Part shown: piece after piece, positions 1-4,895 of the stretch
Numbering within the stretch: position 1 is the stretch's first letter
How the letters are laid out: each line of letters starts with the position of its first letter
Assembly (NCBI GenBank): GCA_947575475.1
Contig: CANPNN010000042.1
Location: 1 to 9,488 of the forward strand
DNA from: an uncultured Pseudoflavonifractor sp.
Lineage (GTDB): Bacteria; Bacillota_A; Clostridia; Oscillospirales; Oscillospiraceae
Direction: 5' to 3'
DNA length: 9,488 nt
Notes under the pieces: model-generated
Database searches by the model: none
What the model saw: only the letters and a program-made list of their open reading frames with translations
Told to the model about the DNA's origin: nothing
Made by a program: the position numbers and the translations under genes

Positions 1-19
1 CAGACTTAATGTTCGGCAA
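1..19 (-). CDS. rpsT: 30S ribosomal protein S20, N-terminal fragment (runs off the window)
   Basis: Reading leftwards from a TTG at 19-17 gives M-P-N-I-K-S before the window ends; this is the standard N-terminus of bacterial ribosomal protein S20, which binds 16S rRNA in the small subunit. A very strong Shine-Dalgarno, GGAGGAGGTG, lies at 35-26, six bases before the TTG, so the rare start codon is well supported. A sigma-A promoter and a leader hairpin lie directly upstream. rpsT next to and divergent from gpr is, as I recall, a common arrangement in spore-forming Firmicutes, and the gpr identification next door supports the call. Only six codons are visible, so the identification rests on the start peptide plus context. 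Confidence 0.85.
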
Positions 20-48
20 ACCAAACACCTCCTCCGAATGACGATTTT

Positions 49-65
49 ACGGGCACTACGCCCGT
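49..65 (-). promoter_or_regulatory. Hairpin at the 5' end of the rpsT leader
   Basis: ACGGGC (49-54) and GCCCGT (60-65) form a perfect 6-bp stem around a 5-base loop. With the promoter at 76-104, transcription should start near 69, so the hairpin would occupy about +5 to +21 of the rpsT mRNA, upstream of the Shine-Dalgarno at 35-26. No U-tract follows it, so it is not a terminator. It could protect the 5' end or be part of ribosomal-protein feedback control; both are inference. Confidence 0.55.
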
Positions 66-75
66 GCAGGTATCT

Positions 76-104
76 ATTTTAGCAGACTGCCGCCCAAAAT
101 GCAA
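76..104 (-). promoter_or_regulatory. Sigma-A promoter for rpsT
   Basis: On the minus strand, TTGCAT (-35, 104-99) and TAAAAT (-10, 81-76) are separated by exactly 17 bp, with TGC just before the -10 (extended -10). The predicted start near 69 leaves a leader of about 50 nt to the rpsT TTG. This is one of the two best vegetative promoters in the window. Confidence 0.8.
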
Positions 105-133
105 GAATTATTTTCACAATTTCCGATTTTTTC

Positions 134-162
134 GCATAGCGGGGACTTTTCTGCCCAAAATA
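134..162 (+). promoter_or_regulatory. Candidate sigma-G (forespore) promoter for gpr
   Basis: GCATA (134-138) matches the sigma-G -35 consensus GHATR. CAAAATA (156-162) matches the -10 consensus CATNNTA at all but one position, with a 17-bp spacer. Transcription would start near 169, about 48 nt before the gpr ATG. gpr is a forespore sigma-G gene in Bacillus, so site and gene agree. The site is back-to-back with the rpsT promoter, 29 bp from its -35. Confidence 0.5.
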
Positions 163-216
163 GAAGGATGATGTGGAGAAAACCACAATATCTTGTGCTG
201 AAACGGGGGCATTTTT

Positions 217-1104
217 ATGCTGGAACGAAGAACAGACTTGGCCTTAGAGGCCCATGAGCTGCGAAGCGGCGGCTCCCAGCTGCCGGGAGTGACCTGTGAG
301 AATACCCAAGCGGAGGGCTTCCCCCTCACCACCGTGCGCGTCACCAGCGCCGAGGGGGCTGCGGCCTTGGGAAAGCCGGAGGGGGTGTACCACACCTTGG
401 ATCTGACTGGGCTGGAGCGCCGGGAGGAGGGGGCCTTTCCCCGGGCGGTAAAGTCGCTGGCGGCCCTTCTGGCCCCCCTGATGCCCCCCGAAGGAGACGT
501 ACTGGTGGTGGGGCTGGGCAACCGGGCCATCACCCCCGACGCCATCGGTCCCCAGGCCGCCGACAAGACCTTGGTGACCCGCCACCTCATTTCCCTGTCC
601 CCCGAGCACTTTGGCTCCTTCCGCTCCGTGGCGGCCTTGGCGGCGGGGGTGCTGGGCACCACCGGGGTGGAGAGCGGAGAGATCGTAAAGGCGGTGGAGG
701 AAAAGATCGACGCCAAGGCGGTCATCGCCATCGACGCCTTGGCGGCCCGCCGGGTGGAGCGGCTGTGCGCCACCGTTCAAGTCTGCGACACCGGCATCGC
801 CCCCGGCTCCGGCGTAGGCAACCACCGCTTCGCGCTGGATCAGGCCAGCTTAGGGGTGCCCGTCATCGCCGTGGGAGTACCCACCGTGGTAGACGGGGCC
901 ACCTTGGCGGCGGACATTCTGGAGGGGACGGGAAAGGAAGCGGACCCGGCGGCCTTGGCGGGAGCGCCCGGAGCCTCCCTGATGGTGACCCCCCGGGATA
1001 TCGACCAGCGGGTGGCCGACCTCGGCAAGGTCATCGGCTACGCCGTCAGCCTCGCCCTCCAGCCCCAGCTTGACTTGGAGGGGCTGGAAATGCTGGTGGA
1101 GTAA
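217..1104 (+). CDS. gpr: Germination protease GPR (spore endopeptidase)
   Basis: This 295-residue protein is the aspartic-type endopeptidase that cleaves small acid-soluble spore proteins (SASPs) in the spore core during germination. Visible family hallmarks are RTDLALEA at residues 5-12, the GLGNRAITPDAIGP block at 99-112, the AIDALAAR block at 171-178, DTGIAPGSGVGN at 191-202, GVPTVVDG at 220-227 and LMVTPRDID at 255-263. D108 and D173 correspond to the two aspartates implicated in catalysis in Bacillus GPR (family knowledge). It is shorter than Bacillus GPR (about 370 aa): the stretch between VPTVVD and LMVTP is much reduced, and the N-terminal prosegment is only a few residues. The ATG is preceded by a weak GGGGG (205-209) with 7-base spacing; no upstream in-frame start fits better. 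It has a candidate sigma-G promoter and its own terminator. Confidence 0.96.
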   Translation: MLERRTDLALEAHELRSGGSQLPGVTCENTQAEGFPLTTVRVTSAEGAAALGKPEGVYHTLDLTGLERREEGAFPRAVKSLAALLAPLMPPEGDVLVVGLGNRAITPDAIGPQAADKTLVTRHLISLSPEHFGSFRSVAALAAGVLGTTGVESGEIVKAVEEKIDAKAVIAIDALAARRVERLCATVQVCDTGIAPGSGVGNHRFALDQASLGVPVIAVGVPTVVDGATLAADILEGTGKEADPAALAGAPGASLMVTPRDIDQRVADLGKVIGYAVSLALQPQLDLEGLEMLVE

Positions 1105-1216
1105 CCATCCCAATTCGAGCTTTGCCAGGGTGCTTCTGGTAATGTGGCCGTCCTGCATCTGCAGCCATGCGGCGGCGACAAATCGAGGATATCGTTCATT
1201 GGCAGACTGGGAAAAG

Positions 1217-1253
1217 GAGGCCACCGGAGAAAACTTCTCCGGTGGTCTCTTTT
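1217..1253 (+). terminator. Rho-independent terminator after gpr
   Basis: A 15-bp stem (1217-1231 with 1235-1249, one G-T pair) closes a 3-base AAC loop and is followed by TTTT at 1250-1253. It lies about 110 bp after the gpr stop and ends immediately before the -35 of the spoIIP promoter, so it insulates the two genes. The 1105-1216 stretch before it shows no gene or recognisable element. Confidence 0.85.
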
Positions 1254-1284
1254 GTCATATCCCCTCCCACTCTTTGCATATATT
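1254..1284 (+). promoter_or_regulatory. Candidate sigma-E (mother-cell) promoter for spoIIP
   Basis: GTCATATC (1254-1261) resembles the sigma-E -35 (KMATATT). CATATATT (1277-1284) resembles the -10 CATACANT, matching at 6 of 8 positions, with a 15-bp spacer between the full elements. The start would fall near 1291, 30 nt before the ATG. The -35 begins on the base after the gpr terminator T-tract. spoIIP belongs to the sigma-E regulon in B. subtilis. Confidence 0.6.
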
Positions 1285-1320
1285 GTTCCAAACGCAAAGG
1301 ACACAGAGGAGGGACAAGCG

Positions 1321-2478
1321 ATGGGGAACATCCACTGGGGCCGGGTCTTTCGCCGGGGGACGGCGGTCTGTCTGGCCGCCGTGACCCTGTGGCTGGTGGT
1401 GGGCGCCGCCGGGGGCTGGGCCGGGGAACTGGAGGGCAGTGAAACATTCGTCACCGCCGCCCTGCGCACCGAGTTGGGGCAGGTGGACAGCCCCCTCTCC
1501 TTCTGGCAGCGGCTGGCGGTGTCCCAATCCCTCCTGTTGGAGCGGAATCCGGGGAACTGGGAGGAACAGGCCCCGGAGCCCCAACCCACCACCTCCCCGG
1601 ACCCTCTGCCCAACGCCCAGCCCGCCCCCGACCATGACGACGAGACCGGCCAGCCCCCCGCCACCGCCGCCCCGGAAAACATCGTGGAGCGGACCCTGAC
1701 CCCCGTGTCCTCCGAGGGCTACGCCACCGGGGCGGGGCTCTACTTATATAACCGTACCGACCGGGAGGTGGACCTTGCCTCCGCCCTCTATCAGGACCTG
1801 CCCTTCTCCCTGTCCCCCGCCTCGGAAGGCCCCCAGATCCTCATTGTCCACACCCACACCACCGAGGCCTATACCCCCGACGACGTGGACGTATATGCCC
1901 CCAGCGACAACAATACCCGCACCTTGGAAGAGCCCTATAATATGCTTCGGGTGGGGGACGAGATGGAGGCGGTATTTACCGAGATGGGCCTGAGCGTGAT
2001 CCATGACCGGGGGGTCTATGACTACCCCGCCTACAACGGCGCCTACAGCCGCTCCGGGGCGGCGGTGGAGGAATATCTGAAGCAGTACCCCACCATCCAG
2101 ATCGTACTGGACGTCCACCGGGACGCCTTGGTGGGCAGCGACGGCACGGTCTATAAGGCGGTGACCACTGTGGACCGGGTCAAAACCGCCCAAGTCATGG
2201 TGGTGGTGGGCACCGACGCCGGAGGCGCCGACCACCCCGGCTGGCGGGACAACCTGGCCTTGGCGGCCAAGCTCCAAAAAAACTTGGATACCCTCTACCC
2301 CACCTTGGCCCGGCCCTTGGCCCTGCGGAAGTCGGCCTATAACCAAGCCCTCCGCCCCGGCTCCCTGCTGGTAGAGGTGGGCACCCACGGCAACACCCTT
2401 CAAGAGGCGCTGGCCGGCGCCCGGGATTTCGCCCGGGCGGCGGGGGCGGTATTCTTGGGATTGATCGCGCAGGGATAA
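1321..2478 (+). CDS. spoIIP: Stage II sporulation protein P (engulfment peptidoglycan hydrolase)
   Basis: SpoIIP is the amidase/endopeptidase of the SpoIID-SpoIIM-SpoIIP complex that degrades septal peptidoglycan so the mother cell can engulf the forespore. The 385-residue product has a basic N-terminus and one membrane/signal segment at about 13-31. A Pro/Asp/Glu-rich linker spans about 81-120, followed by the C-terminal SpoIIP domain. Signature motifs are HTHTTEAY at 177-184, NMLRVGD at 207-213, VLDVHRDA at 262-269 and LLVEVGTHGNTL at 349-360; the histidines and E352 are the expected zinc-site and catalytic residues. The ATG at 1321 was chosen because GAGGAGGG (1306-1313) lies 7 bases upstream and the reading begins just before the signal anchor; the frame stays open back to 1144, but that extension runs through the terminator. 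gpr-spoIIP adjacency matches Bacillus gene order. Confidence 0.95.
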   Translation: MGNIHWGRVFRRGTAVCLAAVTLWLVVGAAGGWAGELEGSETFVTAALRTELGQVDSPLSFWQRLAVSQSLLLERNPGNWEEQAPEPQPTTSPDPLPNAQPAPDHDDETGQPPATAAPENIVERTLTPVSSEGYATGAGLYLYNRTDREVDLASALYQDLPFSLSPASEGPQILIVHTHTTEAYTPDDVDVYAPSDNNTRTLEEPYNMLRVGDEMEAVFTEMGLSVIHDRGVYDYPAYNGAYSRSGAAVEEYLKQYPTIQIVLDVHRDALVGSDGTVYKAVTTVDRVKTAQVMVVVGTDAGGADHPGWRDNLALAAKLQKNLDTLYPTLARPLALRKSAYNQALRPGSLLVEVGTHGNTLQEALAGARDFARAAGAVFLGLIAQG

Positions 2479-2508
2479 CTCATATTTGCCTTGCCAGGCA
2501 CATATATC
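2479..2508 (+). promoter_or_regulatory. Candidate sigma-E promoter for spoIIID
   Basis: CTCATATT (2479-2486) starts on the base after the spoIIP stop codon. CATATATC (2501-2508) follows with a 14-bp spacer, giving nearly the same two boxes as the spoIIP promoter. The spacer holds a perfect inverted repeat, TGCCT-TGCC-AGGCA (2487-2500). The start would be near 2515, 28 nt before the GTG. spoIIID is transcribed by sigma-E RNA polymerase in B. subtilis. Confidence 0.6.
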
Positions 2509-2542
2509 TTTTCCAGAACGAACACGTTGGGGAGTGTTGCGC

Positions 2543-2791
2543 GTGAAAGGAAACATGGAAGAGCGGGCCGTGCGGCTCGCCCAGTACATCATAGAGAACC
2601 GGGCCACCGTCCGCGCCGCGGCGGACCGCTTTGGAGTGAGCAAATCCACCGTACATAAGGACCTAAGCGAGCGGCTGCCCGCCTTTAACCGGGCCCTTTA
2701 CCTCCAGGCCAAGGCGGTTTTGGAGGAAAACAAGGCCCAGCGGCATATCCGGGGCGGGATCGCCACCCGAAAAAAATACAAAGGAGCATAA
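2543..2791 (+). CDS. spoIIID: Sporulation transcriptional regulator SpoIIID
   Basis: SpoIIID is the small DNA-binding protein that reshapes sigma-E transcription in the mother cell, switching some genes on (including the path to sigma-K) and others off. The 82-residue product has the characteristic recognition stretch FGVSKSTVHKDLSERLP (residues 30-46) in a helix-turn-helix from about 23 to 43. It ends with a basic tail RHIRGGIATRKKYKG (67-81) matching the C-terminal basic region that contributes to DNA contact. Two starts compete. The ATG at 2555 has its purine tract only about 3 bases away, whereas the GTG at 2543 has GGGGAG (2529-2533 region) 9 bases upstream and gives six residues before E-R, the same spacing as in known SpoIIID proteins; I chose the GTG. 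It lies between two other sporulation genes. Confidence 0.95.
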   Translation: MKGNMEERAVRLAQYIIENRATVRAAADRFGVSKSTVHKDLSERLPAFNRALYLQAKAVLEENKAQRHIRGGIATRKKYKGA

Positions 2792-2822
2792 AATTCACAA
2801 AAAAGTAAGACCTGCTCCCACC

Positions 2823-2837
2823 CGCCTGTGCTATGAT
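2823..2837 (+). promoter_or_regulatory. Possible extended -10 promoter for the amidase gene
   Basis: TGC-TATGAT (-10 at 2832-2837) is a good extended -10, 26 bases before the amidase ATG. The -35 position (about 2809-2814, GACCTG) is poor. No sigma-E or sigma-G match was found between 2791 and 2863. This suggests sigma-A expression, or read-through from spoIIID. Confidence 0.35.
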
Positions 2838-2862
2838 AAAAACAGGAAAAGGAGGGAGAAAT

Positions 2863-3507
2863 ATGGCGAACAAAAGGTCTGTCCGGCAGGGCCGGGGCGA
2901 ACTTCCCAAGGCGCCTTTGAAAGCGTCTGCGGGTCTCTTTGCCCTGGCCCTGCTGGCTTTATTTTTGGTTCGCTCCCGTTCCCGGCCCGCCCCCGTTCCC
3001 ATCCCCGAATCCCTGCCCTCCTGGATCGAAGAGCGGCTTCTTCCGGTAAACGAGTGGTCCCGCCCCGGCACGTCCATGGAGGCGGTAAACGGGATCGTAG
3101 TCCACTATGTGGGCAACCCCGGCACCTCAGCCGGACAGAATTGGAGCTACTTCGAGGGTCTGTCCCGCAGCCATGAAACATATGCCAGCAGCAATTTCCT
3201 CGTGGGGCTAAACGGGGAGGTGATCCTCTGCGTTCCCATTGGGGAGATCGCGTACTGCTCCAGCCAGCGCAACAAGGACACCCTCTCCATCGAGGTCTGT
3301 CACCCGGATGAGACGGGGAAGTTCACCCCCGAGAGCTACGCCTCCCTCCTTCAGCTGGTCAGCTGGCTGCAAGAATTTTATGACTTGGCCCCAGAGGCTG
3401 TGATCCGCCACTATGACGTGACAGGAAAGCTCTGCCCCAAATATTTTGTGGAGCAGCCCCAGGCCTGGGACCGTTTTCTTCAGGACCTGTCCGCCCTTGG
3501 GCAGTGA
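2863..3507 (+). CDS. Membrane-anchored N-acetylmuramoyl-L-alanine amidase (Amidase_2 / PGRP fold)
   Basis: The predicted 214-residue zinc amidase would cut the bond between N-acetylmuramic acid and L-alanine in peptidoglycan, outside the membrane. A basic N-terminus (K/R-rich, 1-20) is followed by one hydrophobic segment at about 21-37, which looks like a signal anchor. The Amidase_2 domain runs from about 63 to 205. Visible ligands are H81 in IVVHYVG, H183 in IRHYDV and C191 in GKLCPKYF; the H-to-C spacing of 8 equals that of the zinc ligands in T7 lysozyme. SIEVCHP (142-148) is the conserved core strand. The ATG at 2863 is preceded by GGAGGG (2851-2856) with 6-base spacing, which decides it over an upstream ATG at 2833. 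It sits between spoIIID and bofA, suggesting a sporulation or spore-wall role, but it is not one of the named sporulation amidases I can recognise. Confidence 0.85.
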   Translation: MANKRSVRQGRGELPKAPLKASAGLFALALLALFLVRSRSRPAPVPIPESLPSWIEERLLPVNEWSRPGTSMEAVNGIVVHYVGNPGTSAGQNWSYFEGLSRSHETYASSNFLVGLNGEVILCVPIGEIAYCSSQRNKDTLSIEVCHPDETGKFTPESYASLLQLVSWLQEFYDLAPEAVIRHYDVTGKLCPKYFVEQPQAWDRFLQDLSALGQ

Positions 3508-3525
3508 CCGCCGCCGGTGTATAAT
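3497..3525 (+). promoter_or_regulatory. Possible sigma-A promoter upstream of the yaaL-bofA pair
   Basis: A perfect -10 TATAAT (3520-3525) stands 17 bp downstream of TTGGGC (3497-3502), which matches only TTG of the -35. The site overlaps the end of the amidase gene and lies just upstream of the better sigma-E candidate. It may be fortuitous. Confidence 0.3.
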
Positions 3526-3530
3526 CTCCG

Positions 3531-3558
3531 GCATATTTGTCCACACTTTCCATACAAT
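3531..3558 (+). promoter_or_regulatory. Candidate sigma-E promoter for yaaL-bofA
   Basis: CATACAAT (3551-3558) is an exact match to the sigma-E -10 consensus. GCATATT (3531-3537) matches the -35 KMATATT, with a 13-bp spacer. The start near 3565 would place the in-frame GTG at 3562 outside the mRNA, which supports the ATG at 3583 as the start of the first gene. bofA is a sigma-E gene in B. subtilis. Confidence 0.65.
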
Positions 3559-3582
3559 GGAGTGAAAGGACGGTGGCCACCC

Positions 3583-3861
3583 ATGGGAAAAGGAACGCTT
3601 TGGAGCCGCAAAAGCGGCCCATCCCCCGAGGCAAAGGAATTGGAAAAACAGCTTTTGGAGACCCGGGCCCTGATCGCCCAGGCCTATGCCGGGTTTAACG
3701 CCGCCTCGGACGGGGAACTGGTGGAATCCTATATCTATGAGATACAATCCCTGCAGGCCCGCTATTCCTATCTGCTCCGCCGCCGAAAGGCCTTGGAGTC
3801 AGATCCCCCCGTTTCCCAGGTCTTGGAGTCGGCAGGGCCCCGAGTCCTGCCGGTGGCCTGA
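3583..3861 (+). CDS. yaaL: DUF2508 (YaaL-like) protein
   Basis: This 92-residue protein of unknown biochemical function resembles the DUF2508/YaaL family. It is charged and probably helical, with the core PEAKELEKQLLETRALIAQA at residues 15-34 and YIYEIQSLQARYSYLLRRRK (about 50-69). It has no signal or membrane segment. The same family sits immediately upstream of bofA in B. subtilis, and here its TGA (3859-3861) is followed without a gap by the bofA ATG, so the two are almost certainly one translationally coupled unit. The ATG at 3583 has GGTGG 6 bases upstream and AAAGGA (3565-3570) further back. The upstream in-frame GTG at 3562 has no ribosome site and probably lies before the transcription start. 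The symbol follows the Bacillus homologue. Confidence 0.8.
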   Translation: MGKGTLWSRKSGPSPEAKELEKQLLETRALIAQAYAGFNAASDGELVESYIYEIQSLQARYSYLLRRRKALESDPPVSQVLESAGPRVLPVA

Positions 3862-4131
3862 ATGAGCGGGGCGTGGACAGCCGCGCTCCCGTGGCTTTTG
3901 GGCAGTCTGGGGGTAATGATGGCCCTGACGATGCTGCGGCGGCCCCTGGGAAGCCTGGTACGCCTGGCGGGGCGGACGGGTCTGGGACTTTGCTTTTTAA
4001 CCATTTTTGCCCCCGTGGGACAATTCCTGGGGGCCGGGCTGGGCGTCAACCTGTTTAACGCTCTTATCTTGGGGATCCTGGGGATCCCCGGGTTCGGATT
4101 GCTGATGATGTTAAACTGGGCCCTGCGGTAG
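3862..4131 (+). CDS. bofA: Pro-sigma-K processing inhibitor BofA family protein
   Basis: BofA is a small integral membrane protein of the mother-cell membrane around the forespore. In Bacillus it works with SpoIVFA to hold the intramembrane protease SpoIVFB inactive until a forespore signal arrives, delaying pro-sigma-K cleavage. The 89-residue product is almost wholly hydrophobic, with segments at about 5-24, 40-56 and 64-86. It carries the family signature GVNLFNALILGILGIPGFGL at 61-80, including the conserved N and PG. The start directly abuts the upstream stop (TGA-ATG), with GGTGG (3852-3856) inside the previous gene as the likely ribosome site. spoIVFA and spoIVFB are not in this window, so its partner here cannot be judged. 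Confidence 0.9.
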   Translation: MSGAWTAALPWLLGSLGVMMALTMLRRPLGSLVRLAGRTGLGLCFLTIFAPVGQFLGAGLGVNLFNALILGILGIPGFGLLMMLNWALR

Positions 4132-4187
4132 ATTCAGCGACTTCTTTTTTTCACGGTCGCCCCAAAATCTGGCCTCTTAATTTTTAT

Positions 4188-4219
4188 CAAAACTGGCTCT
4201 TTTCTAAGGGTCAGTTTTG
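4188..4219 (+). promoter_or_regulatory. AT-rich palindrome upstream of the ECF S component (terminator or operator)
   Basis: CAAAACTGGC (4188-4197) pairs with GTCAGTTTTG (4210-4219), one G-T pair included, and the stem can extend two further pairs inward, leaving an 8-base TTTTCTAA loop. The T-run lies inside the stem rather than after it, so it is a poor terminator. It may end bofA transcription weakly, or be a binding site just upstream of the next promoter. The rest of 4132-4187 is T-rich and shows no gene. Confidence 0.4.
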
Positions 4220-4222
4220 TCT

Positions 4223-4228
4223 TATACT
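4223..4228 (+). promoter_or_regulatory. Possible -10 box for the ECF S component gene
   Basis: TATACT (4223-4228) is a good -10, 32 bases before the GTG start. The corresponding -35 region (about 4200-4205, TTTTCT) is weak and falls in the loop of the adjacent palindrome, which would be compatible with activator or repressor control. Confidence 0.35.
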
Positions 4229-4259
4229 GGGAATGCTTTCAAGAAAGGATGGATGCCCC

Positions 4260-4838
4260 GTGAATACAAACCGTTTTTCCACCCGCAGACTGGCCCTGCT
4301 GGGCATGATGGCCGCCCTGGTCTTTGCCGGCAACTATGCCCGTATCGTTCTGCCCCTCTCCATCGGCAGCCAGACCTCCTTCACTCTGGCCAACATTTTT
4401 TGCTGCCTCAGCGGTCTCATCATGGGCCCCTTGGGCGGCCTGGCCGCCGGCGTCGGTTCGCTCCTCTACGACCTCACCGATCCCCGGTTCGTCAGCGACT
4501 GCTGGATCACCTTCCTCACCAAGGGGGCCATGGGTCTGGCCACCGGCCTTGTGGTGAGTGGGAGCCTGAAGGAGGACAGACTGACCTACGGAAGGGCCCT
4601 GGCGGGCACGGCGGTGGGCTGCGTGGCCTACTACATTCTCTACTTTGCCAAGACCTTCTTCTACACCGGCCTTTTGAAGCAGGGCCTCCCCGCGCCCGGG
4701 GCCTGGCTCCTGGTGATCGAGAAGATCCCCGCCTCCGTTTTCAACGCCGCTGTGGCCCTTATTGCCGCGCCGCCTCTTGTGCTGGCCGTCATCGCCGCCC
4801 TGAAGCGGAGCAAACTGGACCGAATGCTTCGGGAGTGA
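4260..4838 (+). CDS. ECF transporter S component (substrate-binding membrane subunit), substrate unknown
   Basis: The 192-residue membrane protein resembles S components of energy-coupling factor vitamin/cofactor importers, which capture substrate and dock onto a shared EcfT-EcfA-EcfA' module. The N-terminus has RRLALLGMMAALVFAGNYARI at about 9-29, typical of the first helix. SFTLANIFCCLSGLIMGPLGGLAAGVGSLLYDL (about 40-72) is the GPLGG(x)n-D loop seen in PF07155-like S components. Further hydrophobic segments lie at about 85-101, 113-131, 146-162 and 163-181. I cannot assign a substrate: no vitamin-synthesis neighbour and no recognisable riboswitch is present, and the ECF module is not in the window. 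GTG at 4260 was chosen over the ATG at 4233 because AGGATGG (4246-4252) lies 7 bases before it and the usual short polar N-terminus follows. Confidence 0.82.
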   Translation: MNTNRFSTRRLALLGMMAALVFAGNYARIVLPLSIGSQTSFTLANIFCCLSGLIMGPLGGLAAGVGSLLYDLTDPRFVSDCWITFLTKGAMGLATGLVVSGSLKEDRLTYGRALAGTAVGCVAYYILYFAKTFFYTGLLKQGLPAPGAWLLVIEKIPASVFNAAVALIAAPPLVLAVIAALKRSKLDRMLRE

Positions 4839-4840
4839 GG

Positions 4841-4895
4841 AAAAACAAAAAGCACCGCCGGCCCAGCAGGGCCGGCGGTGTCTTTTATTTCTTTT
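4841..4895. terminator. Bidirectional terminator between the convergent ECF S component and feo operon
   Basis: A perfect 12-bp GC-rich stem (4853-4864 with 4869-4880) has an AGCA loop. It is followed on the plus strand by a T-rich tail (4883-4895) and preceded by an A-rich run (4841-4851), which becomes T-rich on the minus strand. It therefore serves the gene ending at 4838 and the feo operon ending at 4885. Confidence 0.93.

Noticed and set aside
172..187. TGTGG-AGAAAA-CCACA hairpin in the gpr leader
   Set aside because: A 5-bp stem in a short leader with no following T-tract; likely to occur by chance.
1144..1320. N-terminal extension of the spoIIP reading frame
   Set aside because: It is open only because the frame lacks stops; it runs through the gpr terminator and the sigma-E promoter, and a strong ribosome site precedes the ATG at 1321.
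1038..1682. Minus-strand frames across the gpr-spoIIP junction
   Set aside because: They overlap two well-supported genes and a terminator and have no family resemblance.
4137..4160. GCGAC...GTCGC hairpin with a T-run after bofA
   Set aside because: The stem is only 5 bp with a 14-base loop, and the T-run is in the loop, not after the stem.
4132..4260. Folate, cobalamin or other vitamin riboswitch before the ECF S component
   Set aside because: The leader after the likely promoter is only about 30 bases and none of the conserved riboswitch cores is visible.
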